A stretch of DNA of 34,115 bases from Thermoplasmatales archaeon (lineage in GTDB: Archaea; Thermoplasmatota; E2; DHVEG-1): the NCBI GenBank assembly GCA_023128855.1, contig JAGMDE010000001.1:1-34115 (forward strand), in the 5' to 3' direction. Made by a program: the position numbers and the translations under genes. Within the stretch, counting starts at the first letter, position 1. The number at the start of each line of letters is the position of its first letter. Shown one piece after another: positions 7,618-14,891 of the stretch. The notes beneath the pieces are model-generated. The model saw nothing but the letters and a program-made list of their open reading frames with translations. It searched no databases and had not been told where the DNA came from.

Positions 7618-8742
7618 TTAATTATCTATCTTGTAATTATCGATCATGTCCAATGAGTATTCTATATATTGATCTGTTGATCTATCCCAAATAATTTCTT
7701 CAATAGGTAATTCTGACTGATTAACGATAAAATTAATCATTTGTGGTTTTTGATTATTAATCTCTTCACTATATTCATCTAATCCAATTCTGATAGTATC
7801 ATCAACTATGAAAACAACTGTTAGGGAATTGTAAGGGTGATACGTTTTACCATCGTACAAAATTCGCCCATATTCATAATAAATATGATCAAAATCACCC
7901 CAAGAATAAAAATTCTCTCCAATTGAAAACCATGAGCTGTGATAAATACCATTTTCTTCAACAACTGTATAGTGATCAATACTAAGTGAGACTATTATTA
8001 AGAAAACAACTCCAAAAATCAACAATAAAAAACTAATGATTTTCAATACCTTTTTTCTTGATCTCAAGGATTTTTGTTTTCTTTTAGCCCAATAATTTTT
8101 TGTACCAAATTCGTTTTGATCTTTTTCATCATCTTTTGAAACGTCTATACTACTAATTGAATAATAAATCTCAGATCCATGTTCTTTACCCAACTTCGTT
8201 ATGTAGAACTTCTCATTAAAACAGGTAAGAGCTATTACAGCACAAAAAGTAATTGCAAAAATACCAACAGGTATTGCAAATGGGAGAAAGGATTCAATTA
8301 TCAAAAATTTTCCATCTCTTATGAGTGCATCTTGTATTACTCTGAAAAAAAAGTAAAAAAAAGCAAGTAAAGATAAAGTTAGAAAGCCGAAAATTGAAAG
8401 CCCAAATTTAAAACCAAGTCTCCAATGTACCCGACTCCAAACTATTTCTTCAGCTACTTCATTAACAGGCATAGTAAGATCTTTTTCAATAGACGTTAGC
8501 TGATTAAGAGGTGATGTTAATGCTAAATATTCTTCTGGATATCCGTCAACTTTGGAATAAGGGATTAATTCTACTAATAGTTTATTTCCTTCTTTGATAT
8601 CCAGCGTTGAAATGTTTTTAATTTTATAAATTAAGGTTTGAATTTCTTTGTCAACTTTTTCCTTTGTAGGAACTAGTCCTCTAAATATTATAATAATAAA
8701 AGCAACCGCAGGTGCTGATAATAAAAGCTCTACCAGCATCAT
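7618..8742 (-). CDS. membrane protein of unknown function
   Basis: A 374-residue protein with four predicted membrane spans: one at the N-terminus (about 6-24), two close together in the middle (about 115-135 and 150-175), and one after a basic stretch (KRKQKSLRSRKK) at about 240-260. The C-terminal 110 residues are soluble and aromatic-rich (FYSWGDFDHIYYEYGRI). They resemble the extracytoplasmic or bPH-like beta domains seen in small membrane proteins, although no family can be named. The start (double ATG at 8742/8739) lies one base from the stop of the upstream CBS gene, so the two are translationally coupled and probably act together. Confidence 0.75.
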   Translation of the reverse strand: MMLVELLLSAPAVAFIIIIFRGLVPTKEKVDKEIQTLIYKIKNISTLDIKEGNKLLVELIPYSKVDGYPEEYLALTSPLNQLTSIEKDLTMPVNEVAEEIVWSRVHWRLGFKFGLSIFGFLTLSLLAFFYFFFRVIQDALIRDGKFLIIESFLPFAIPVGIFAITFCAVIALTCFNEKFYITKLGKEHGSEIYYSISSIDVSKDDEKDQNEFGTKNYWAKRKQKSLRSRKKVLKIISFLLLIFGVVFLIIVSLSIDHYTVVEENGIYHSSWFSIGENFYSWGDFDHIYYEYGRILYDGKTYHPYNSLTVVFIVDDTIRIGLDEYSEEINNQKPQMINFIVNQSELPIEEIIWDRSTDQYIEYSLDMIDNYKIDN

Positions 8743-8743
8743 T

Positions 8744-9163
8744 TTAATCTTTCCATCTTGCCTTTACCCAGGTATCAACAAACCTATCTGATAAATCAGG
8801 TCGGGCTTTTGCAATATCTAAAGCAGTTATAATCCCAACAATCTCATCATTTACTAAAACTGGTAATTTTTTAATTTCGAAAAATTCCATGTATTCAATA
8901 GCAGTCTCAATTTTATCCAAAGCATGAACAGTAACCAGATCTGTGGACATAATATCACCGATTTTTGTTTCGTAAGGATCTATCCTTGAACATATAGTCC
9001 TTTCAATGATATTACGCTCTGTTGCTATACCTACACATCTTCCTTCATCTGTTACAAGTAAACAACCAATTTTTTTATCTTTATATAAGTTACACGCGTC
9101 AAAAATTGTTTTATTACGATCTATGGTAACTACATTTTTTGTCATAACTTCTTTTACCAGCAC
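8744..9163 (-). CDS. tandem CBS-domain protein
   Basis: About 139 residues made of two CBS motifs, a pair forming one Bateman module that binds adenine nucleotides or related ligands. The first CBS reads VKEVMTKNVVTIDRNKTI then GCLLVTDEGRCVGIATERNI; the second reads IGDIMSTDLVTVHALDKI then LPVLVNDEIVGIITALDI. The frame is open further upstream to 9304, but that extension is hydrophobic, runs through the promoter region and overlaps the divergent gene. I therefore chose the GTG at 9163, which has GGTGG five bases upstream; a GTG at 9172 is also possible. It is coupled to the membrane protein downstream and may regulate it in response to nucleotide level. Confidence 0.87.
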   Translation of the reverse strand: MLVKEVMTKNVVTIDRNKTIFDACNLYKDKKIGCLLVTDEGRCVGIATERNIIERTICSRIDPYETKIGDIMSTDLVTVHALDKIETAIEYMEFFEIKKLPVLVNDEIVGIITALDIAKARPDLSDRFVDTWVKARWKD

Positions 9164-9171
9164 CCATACCA

Positions 9172-9237
9172 CCGTATTTATTCCAATATGATAACAGCTA
9201 ATATACTTAAATACCAAACGTATATAATTAAAAGGAA
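9172..9237. promoter_or_regulatory. short divergent promoter region
   Basis: The 66 bases between the divergent CBS gene and the gene at 9238 hold two TATA-like runs: TATACTTAAATA (about 9201-9212) and GTATATAATTA (about 9220-9230). The first, read on the minus strand, lies about 40 bases before the CBS start. The second lies too close to the ATG at 9238 to be its TATA box unless a later start is used. Confidence 0.35.
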
Positions 9238-9753
9238 ATGGTAAAAATAAAGAAAAGAAATGAAATTTTAAACGATGTAATTCGGGATGGCAAGAAATAT
9301 CCAAAAGATTGGAAAGCAGTTTTTGGAAAGGATGATAAGAATTTATCTAAAGACTATTACATTTTCAATCCAAATACCGGTATTTATTTGTTGAAAGAGT
9401 ATGAAAAAAATCCTTACGAGATCAAGGGCATAGGTGGAAAGATAGCTAGACATGTTGACGAACACATTGAAGCAGAAGTATCAAAATATGCTGGTGACTT
9501 TGGTATTATCCAAGGAGATTTCAGAAGGATTTTAAAGAATTTAGAAAAAGGAGTTGAACCAAAAAAAATCTTTGATGCTGCAATTGAAGGCAAAAAAAAT
9601 CTAGGTCTTAGCATGCCTGTTAGAGGTCATGCTTCTTCATCAAAAGATGTTTTTGAGAATATTCATAGTAATTATTCAACTAAACAGAAAAAAGTAGATA
9701 AAAAATTTGAAGAAATGGCCACTGAAGATGGGCTTTATAACTCATATGGATAA
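9238..9753 (+). CDS. hypothetical soluble protein
   Basis: A 171-residue basic protein with no membrane segment. It contains YYIFNPNTGIYLLKEYEKNP then a GIGGKIARHVDEH segment, and has a lysine-rich C-terminal third. AAAGGA lies just before the ATG. Its last 12 bases overlap the end of the convergent trpS gene. The protein begins with a basic helix and may bind nucleic acid, but I do not recognise a domain and give no function. Confidence 0.7.
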   Translation: MVKIKKRNEILNDVIRDGKKYPKDWKAVFGKDDKNLSKDYYIFNPNTGIYLLKEYEKNPYEIKGIGGKIARHVDEHIEAEVSKYAGDFGIIQGDFRRILKNLEKGVEPKKIFDAAIEGKKNLGLSMPVRGHASSSKDVFENIHSNYSTKQKKVDKKFEEMATEDGLYNSYG

Positions 9754-11061
9754 GTATTTCTTTATTTTACCCTCTGCAGCTTTTCTTTTTTCTTGGATGT
9801 CCAAAAGTAGTTTTTCCATTAGTTGTGCGGCATATTTTTTACATTCACCACACATTTGTTTACCATTTTTACAAGATGTGTAAATATCATATAATTCTTT
9901 GTCATCTTCTATAAGATGGTATAAGAATAACTCATAAACTACGCATTCGTCTGGTTTCCCACCATGTTTCTTTTGTTCTTCTAGTGTTACTGCTCCTCCT
10001 GTCTTTGAATGCATGATTTTCTTTGTTGCATCTTTAGGTGTATCTGTCAGAAAGATTGCGCTTTCTGGTTTTGAAGAGGACATTTTATCGCCTGTAAGTC
10101 CTGTTATAAAACGATGAAACGTGGCTGATGGTGGTAAGAATCCATAGCCTCCCAATTTTGTCTCTGTTTTTGCCAACGCAATATCTATTTTTTGGATATC
10201 TTCTTTTGTAGCATCTTCGATGTAGATAGCTTTGTAATCAGTGATTCTTTTCAATTTGTTGAACTTAAGTGATTTCAATGTCTTTTCTGCGTTGTCTAAC
10301 AGTTTGCTAACATCTTTATCAACTTTTACAAAAACACCAATTTTTTTGTCTTTTGTAACTGTAACATTAAATAATCGATGCGCTTGTGAGATATCTCGAC
10401 TAAGTCTAATATGCGGGTCTTGATCGACTCCAACTGGAACTAATGTTGGTCGGTTTCCTCCATATTTTTTTAGTTGAACATGAAGTATATCTCCTGTTTG
10501 GATTAGTGGTGAAAAAACATGTGCCATGTTACACGATCCATTAAATCCATAGGTTGCCTGCATTTGTGACCAGTTAACCTTTTTACCTAAAATATAAGCC
10601 AAGTCTTTTACATCTTCATTTTTAGATTGAAAATATATTCTGCATTTTTCTGGTTTTAAACCTAATGCAATATAACTTGGAATGTACTCCTTTAATGCAT
10701 ATTCTTTTGTTTGTTCTAACGTATGGCCTCGTGTTGCAAATGCTTCTATGTCAGCTATGGCTATGTTTATATCTGCACCTATACTCTGATAGTAAATGAC
10801 TTCATCGATAACCATTTTATGTCCCAAATGCATCTTTCCAGAGGGCATTAATCCTGTAAGTATTGCCCATGGTTTCTTTTTAGCTACTGCATCTTGAATA
10901 AGTTGAAATCCTCTATGGCCAAAAACTATGCCTCTGCGTAATAGTTTATGTGGGTTTGGTAAATCTTTCCAGGTTTTATTTGAAAATTCTTCTATTCCAA
11001 ACTCATCTCGTAGTTTTGTATAATCTTGATAGGTTGTTGAACTCCAGGGATCAATTTTCAT
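9742..11061 (-). CDS. trpS: tryptophan--tRNA ligase, archaeal/eukaryotic type
   Basis: A 439-residue class I aminoacyl-tRNA synthetase that charges tRNA-Trp. The HIGH-type signature appears as PSGKMHLGHKM near residue 73, and the KMSKS-type loop as GDKMSSSKPES near residue 328. It carries the long N-terminal region (MKIDPWSSTTYQDY) found in archaeal and eukaryotic TrpRS but absent from bacterial TrpRS. VDQDPHIRLSRD and SCNMAHVFSPLIQ also match the family. Length is normal or slightly long, with a lysine-rich tail. It is convergent with the hypothetical gene at 9238. A spacer of about 350 bases upstream separates it from the radical SAM gene. Confidence 0.95.
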   Translation of the reverse strand: MKIDPWSSTTYQDYTKLRDEFGIEEFSNKTWKDLPNPHKLLRRGIVFGHRGFQLIQDAVAKKKPWAILTGLMPSGKMHLGHKMVIDEVIYYQSIGADINIAIADIEAFATRGHTLEQTKEYALKEYIPSYIALGLKPEKCRIYFQSKNEDVKDLAYILGKKVNWSQMQATYGFNGSCNMAHVFSPLIQTGDILHVQLKKYGGNRPTLVPVGVDQDPHIRLSRDISQAHRLFNVTVTKDKKIGVFVKVDKDVSKLLDNAEKTLKSLKFNKLKRITDYKAIYIEDATKEDIQKIDIALAKTETKLGGYGFLPPSATFHRFITGLTGDKMSSSKPESAIFLTDTPKDATKKIMHSKTGGAVTLEEQKKHGGKPDECVVYELFLYHLIEDDKELYDIYTSCKNGKQMCGECKKYAAQLMEKLLLDIQEKRKAAEGKIKKYLSI

Positions 11062-11120
11062 TAAAATCCACTATCTTAAAACAAACTTCGTTTCAAAAAC
11101 TTAACGTTATTTAAAATTTA

Positions 11121-11175
11121 GCGCTGAGGAGAAGATTTAGGCTCGTATTTACTAGTAAAAAATCTCCTTTTCACC
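11121..11175. repeat. palindrome element, copy A (diverged)
   Basis: Shares GCTGAGGAG-AGAT, then CGTATTTAC and a 12-base palindrome, with the copies near 29311 and 33014. Here the palindrome is TTTACTAGTAAA, while in the other two it is TTTACCGGTAAA. The two central positions thus changed together and kept the dyad. GGAGA-ATTT can pair with AAATCTCC downstream, closing a stem round the palindrome. Confidence 0.55.
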
Positions 11176-11265
11176 TTAGATTTCTTTCTGTTCAATCATC
11201 CTTGCATATATCAGACAAAAGAGATTTGAAAGGTTCCTAAGGATTGTTGGCTCTTTACCACTATA

Positions 11266-11282
11266 TCAGGATTCGAACATAA
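11266..11282 (-). other. tRNA T-arm-like motif, no complete tRNA
   Basis: Read on the minus strand this is TTATG-TTCGAAT-CCTGA, a T-loop consensus with a stem having one mismatch. No matching acceptor, D or anticodon arm is found on either side, so it is a relic or a mimic, not a tRNA gene. Similar motifs occur at 29264 and 32874. Confidence 0.35.
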
Positions 11283-11414
11283 ATATATAATTGCTAAAAG
11301 ATATTTCAATCATGTGGCGTTATGAAAATAGATCCTACCTAAATTTGGAGAAGATTCAAATTTTTTTAAATTAACCAAAGTTACTTATCCTTTTTTTAAA
11401 TATCATGCTCGGAA

Positions 11415-12797
11415 ATGAAAGTTGTTCTAACAACATCCCCAACAAGAATTAAAGGAACAAAAGTTCAACCATTAGGTTTAGCTTATCTTGCAGCATCTGC
11501 TGAACAAGCTGGACATAAGATAAAAATAATTGATGCAATGATTATGAATTACAGTTTTGAAGACATCCATAAAGAAATCGCACATTTCGACCCGGATGTG
11601 CTTGGAGCAACCTCTTGGACACAAAATATTTACGATGTCCTAAAAATAATTAAAAGATCTAAGGAAAATAATCCTAATTGTATCAGCATTCTTGGTGGTT
11701 CGCATTCATCACTTATGGCAAAAGATATTCTAAACGAAAATGAATTTGTTGATATAATTGTCAGAGGGGAAGGTGAAAAAACATTTGTAGAAATTCTTGA
11801 AAAAATTGAAAAAAACCAAGATTATTCAGTTGTTGATGGAATCACCTTTAGAAATAATGGAAAAGTAATTGAAAATAAAAATAGAGAAAACATAAAAGAT
11901 TTAGATATTTTGCCTCTTCCAGCATATCATCTTCTCCCAATGAAAGAGTATACTGTTAAGTATAGGCCATTTGACTATGAAATGGTGGGTGATTTAGGGG
12001 ATCAATACTGTGCTATTTCTACATGTAGAGGATGCCCTTACAACTGTATTTTTTGCTCATCTCGAGCTTTATGGGGAAGAAATTGGAGGGCAAGAAGTGC
12101 ACAAAATGTCATTGAAGAAATCAAGATTTTAAATGATAAATACAAGGTAAAGGTAATTGACTTTATGGATGATACTGGTACGATAGACAAAAAACGGATT
12201 TTAAAAATATGCAAATTAATTAAAAAAGAAAATTTTGATGTTTTATGGACTGCAGGTACAAGAGTAGATCTTTTTGATAAAGAAATTGCAAAATCCTTTA
12301 AAACAGCAGGATGTAGCTTAGCAAGGCTCGCTCCTGAATCAGGAAATCAACGTTCCCTTGATTTTTTACAAAAAAGTTTCACAATAGAAGATGTTAAAAG
12401 AGCTATAAAAATCGCAAAAGATGCAGAATTGAATACTAGTGGAAATTTCATAATTGGAATTCCTGGTGAAAACAGAAAAATGATTAACCAAACAATCAGC
12501 TTTGCTAAAAAACTTAACCTAACTCATACAACTTTTTCAATTTTAGATCCACTTCCCGGAACAAAAATTTATGATATTGCCGTACAAAATAATCTCTTAT
12601 TAACAAAAGATTGGTCAAAATATACACCAATGCATTCTGTTTTAAAGCTAAAAAACTTCAACCCGAAAGAACTAGAAAAGCTTTTAATAAAAGCTTTTCT
12701 AATTTGCTGTTGGATCAATCCAAGAAAGTCCCCCAAAATATTGAAAAGAGATCTAATTCAGCTATTAAAATTCAAAAAACGTCATTTGAATGTTTGA
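11415..12797 (+). CDS. B12-binding-type radical SAM enzyme
   Basis: A 460-residue protein with an N-terminal cobalamin-binding-like Rossmann domain (QPLGLAYLAASAEQAGHKI, then LGATSWTQN and ILGGSHSS, residues about 1-140) and a radical SAM core. The cluster motif CPYNCIFC puts cysteines 207, 211 and 214 in CX3CX2C spacing, ligands of the 4Fe-4S cluster that cleaves S-adenosylmethionine. GNFIIGIPGE and SILDPLPGTKIYD fit later strands of the barrel. This class includes methyltransferases and methylthiotransferase-like enzymes that act on unactivated carbons. A weak CGGA site lies before the ATG and a TATA-like run lies close upstream. It converges on, and overlaps by 16 bases, the YcaO gene; the pairing suggests joint peptide or protein modification, which is inference. 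Confidence 0.9.
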   Translation: MKVVLTTSPTRIKGTKVQPLGLAYLAASAEQAGHKIKIIDAMIMNYSFEDIHKEIAHFDPDVLGATSWTQNIYDVLKIIKRSKENNPNCISILGGSHSSLMAKDILNENEFVDIIVRGEGEKTFVEILEKIEKNQDYSVVDGITFRNNGKVIENKNRENIKDLDILPLPAYHLLPMKEYTVKYRPFDYEMVGDLGDQYCAISTCRGCPYNCIFCSSRALWGRNWRARSAQNVIEEIKILNDKYKVKVIDFMDDTGTIDKKRILKICKLIKKENFDVLWTAGTRVDLFDKEIAKSFKTAGCSLARLAPESGNQRSLDFLQKSFTIEDVKRAIKIAKDAELNTSGNFIIGIPGENRKMINQTISFAKKLNLTHTTFSILDPLPGTKIYDIAVQNNLLLTKDWSKYTPMHSVLKLKNFNPKELEKLLIKAFLICCWINPRKSPKILKRDLIQLLKFKKRHLNV

Positions 12798-14593
12798 TCG
12801 ATATGATAAAATAAATCCTTATACATTTGTACAGCATGATATTCAGCATGTTCAATGTCAAATGGATTTTCTGATAAATCAAATCTTATCTTTGAATTAT
12901 TTTCAATAGATTTTTCTATAAGTTCAATAAACATTTTATAAAAGTTAGGATTATATTTTGTTAGAGATAAAGATTTGAAAAATGATGAGTCTATATTTGG
13001 TTTAAATTTTAAGTCTAACAAAGCCTGAAAATATTTTTTTGCATCTATAGGTTTGTTAATAGCCATATATAAGAATGGTAGAATGTGAAATAAATTTATT
13101 AGTTGACTACAATTTCCTCTATTCACATAAAAGTTATAGTAGTAAAGATCAGTTGATAAATATTTTTCTAGATTTTCAATTAAAGCTCTTATTTGATTTT
13201 TATTTTTAATCCAATTATCGTCTTTTATATAGTTGTAAAAGTCTTTTATGCCATAAAGATAGTTAATTCTTTCCTGAAAACCATTAATTTTTACAATTTT
13301 TTTAATAAAAAGATCAATATCAGTAGAAACAGAAGGAATAACTACTCTAACTGTAGGAAATTGTAAGATTTTATGAGTATAGTCTACCACCTGTAAATCC
13401 CATTTATTTTTTTTACAAATATCAGTAATTCTCTTAACATCATCAAAACTGTCGTTATTTTCCACACTATTTAAAGTATCAAAATCAATAATTTTCCCCT
13501 TCTCTAAAAAAGAAAGATTTCCATAGAAATCATAATATCTGGTAAAGTATTTGTAAGGTTTATCTACACCAAAATACTCTTTTCCAAGTTTTTTTACCCA
13601 AATATCATATAAAACTTTAGCGGCCTTTTGTTCAAAAACTTCTTTTCTATCTAAGTGAACAGTTTGAAAATATTCTACGAAACATCTCATTATAGCTTCA
13701 TGCAGATTGATATGAGCGCCTGCATTTACTCTTTTATAATTCCGTTCTTTTATCAATTTATTACTGCTATTTTTCAAGTTCTTATTTATAAATAAAACTC
13801 CTATAACAGGTAGACCTTTTGCTAAGGAAAAGTCCTTAATTATTACATCGATATTTAAAGAATCAAAAAGCTTAATGCAATCAAGTATTTGTTTGTTTTT
13901 TATGGATTCTGGATCGATAGTTGAGCTTTGAGTTTTTTCTGAAAATAATCTACTTGCAGCATAACGTTCAAAAATCTCAAAGGATGCTTGTGCGATGGCT
14001 TCTTCATGGGTATTACCTGCAGCTATACCATTTGATAAACTAATTAGTTCAACTAAATGTATCGGAAGTTTGATATATTTTTCATCCACAATTGAATAAG
14101 CATCTACTATGCAATCCATAAACCCTTCGTTTTTATATAATTCAAATGTTTCTTTAGTCAAATTCTCTTGAAAAAATGTATTAACGTATTGAAAATTAGT
14201 GCATAAACTATTGACCTCTTTTGAAAACCCTTTCAAAAAGTTTCTACTATTAACATTTTTTAATATTTTTTCATATTCCTCAGCATTTTCAGATAATGGA
14301 ATTTTTATCTCTAAAAAACATGCAGAAAACCTTTCAGCAAGCTCAGCATATGCACTTGCTTTAGCAAGATTGCTAGAAAAGCCTTTTCCATGTTGAGCCC
14401 ACCCCAATATATCTATTAAAGCACTTCCAACAAATATTTTAAAGTCTGAAGAGCTTATATTATCTTCTTTATAATTAATATCAAAACCAATTTTTTTAAA
14501 ACCATTTTTTATTCTTTTTATTGTATTTTTAGGAACATCACATTTATAATTTTGATATATTTTTGGAGACTGAGAAAGTTTCATTAAAACCAT
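12782..14593 (-). CDS. YcaO-family protein with C-terminal helical domain
   Basis: About 603 residues. The YcaO domain spans residues 1-400: GWAQHGKGFSSNLAKAS, then AELAERFSACF; LSNGIAAGNTHEEAIAQ, then FEIFERYAASR; VNAGAHINLHEAIMRC; and VVDYTHKI followed by VRVVIPS. YcaO enzymes use ATP to phosphorylate a backbone amide and form azolines, thioamides or amidines. The order SNG-AGNT-EA...FERY, the late DYxH and VxxVIP segments, and a 180-residue C-terminal TPR-like helical region resemble E. coli YcaO, which assists RimO. Azoline-forming YcaOs of RiPP clusters usually end in a proline-rich tail, which is missing here. No partner E1-like or TfuA gene is adjacent. The start is uncertain among TTG 14599, ATG 14593 and ATG 14584; no Shine-Dalgarno sequence is visible and a TATA-like run lies near 14632. 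Confidence 0.88.
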   Translation of the reverse strand: MVLMKLSQSPKIYQNYKCDVPKNTIKRIKNGFKKIGFDINYKEDNISSSDFKIFVGSALIDILGWAQHGKGFSSNLAKASAYAELAERFSACFLEIKIPLSENAEEYEKILKNVNSRNFLKGFSKEVNSLCTNFQYVNTFFQENLTKETFELYKNEGFMDCIVDAYSIVDEKYIKLPIHLVELISLSNGIAAGNTHEEAIAQASFEIFERYAASRLFSEKTQSSTIDPESIKNKQILDCIKLFDSLNIDVIIKDFSLAKGLPVIGVLFINKNLKNSSNKLIKERNYKRVNAGAHINLHEAIMRCFVEYFQTVHLDRKEVFEQKAAKVLYDIWVKKLGKEYFGVDKPYKYFTRYYDFYGNLSFLEKGKIIDFDTLNSVENNDSFDDVKRITDICKKNKWDLQVVDYTHKILQFPTVRVVIPSVSTDIDLFIKKIVKINGFQERINYLYGIKDFYNYIKDDNWIKNKNQIRALIENLEKYLSTDLYYYNFYVNRGNCSQLINLFHILPFLYMAINKPIDAKKYFQALLDLKFKPNIDSSFFKSLSLTKYNPNFYKMFIELIEKSIENNSKIRFDLSENPFDIEHAEYHAVQMYKDLFYHIDQTFK

Positions 14594-14891
14594 TATCAAG
14601 AATAAAATTCTGGGTTAAAAATGTTGATATTTTATTAAACCTTAATAAAATAATGATCGTTTTTCCAATTTCAATTGATATTAAGCTAGATTAAATAAAT
14701 ATTTAGAATTATATAAACAGTAGATGCTAAGGTAAAAAAATGAGAAAGAAACAACGTTCAACAGGAGGGAATTAGCCAAAAGGACTGAACGGTTTTTGAC
14801 ATGTTTGCAGATATAAATCTGAGAAAGAAAGAGATTTTGTTTTAATAAAATATTAATTTTAAAAAATAGAAAGAAAAAAAGAGATGAACTA
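14594..14891. other. intergenic region with repeat R2 copy 1
   Basis: About 300 bases between two minus-strand genes. Near 14625-14640 is the probable TATA box (GTTTAATAAAATATC on the minus strand) of the YcaO gene. The left part is otherwise featureless AT-rich sequence. From 14718 it carries a repeat found again at 20059 (listed separately). Confidence 0.5.
14718..14840. repeat. dispersed repeat R2, copy 1
   Basis: Matches 20059-20180 over about 120 bases, with shared blocks such as GCTAAGGTAAAAAA, ACAGGAG, AAAAGGACT, CGGTTTTTGACATGTTTGC and AATCTG-GAA. Read on the plus strand, both copies start with ATGAG-AAGAA and carry a short frame that here is broken by TAG after 11 codons and ends at the same TGA as in copy 2. 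It may be a decayed small gene or a structured element. Confidence 0.6.

Larger units (their letters stand above)
11062..11414. other. intergenic region with repeat element copy A and a T-arm-like motif
   Basis: 353 bases between divergent trpS and the radical SAM gene. It contains a diverged copy of the palindrome element (11121-11175) and a sequence resembling a minus-strand tRNA T-arm (11266-11282), each listed separately. A TATA-like run (TTTTTTTAAATATC, about 11391-11404) lies immediately before the radical SAM start. Confidence 0.5.

Noticed and set aside
9164..9304. Upstream extension of the CBS protein
   Set aside because: It crosses the divergent promoter and the start of the neighbouring gene and is hydrophobic and unlike CBS proteins; a GTG with GGTGG at 9163 is better.
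11322..11342. ATGAAAATAGATCCT resembling the start of trpS
   Set aside because: Only five codons match and a stop follows at once; chance or a trivial duplication cannot be told apart.
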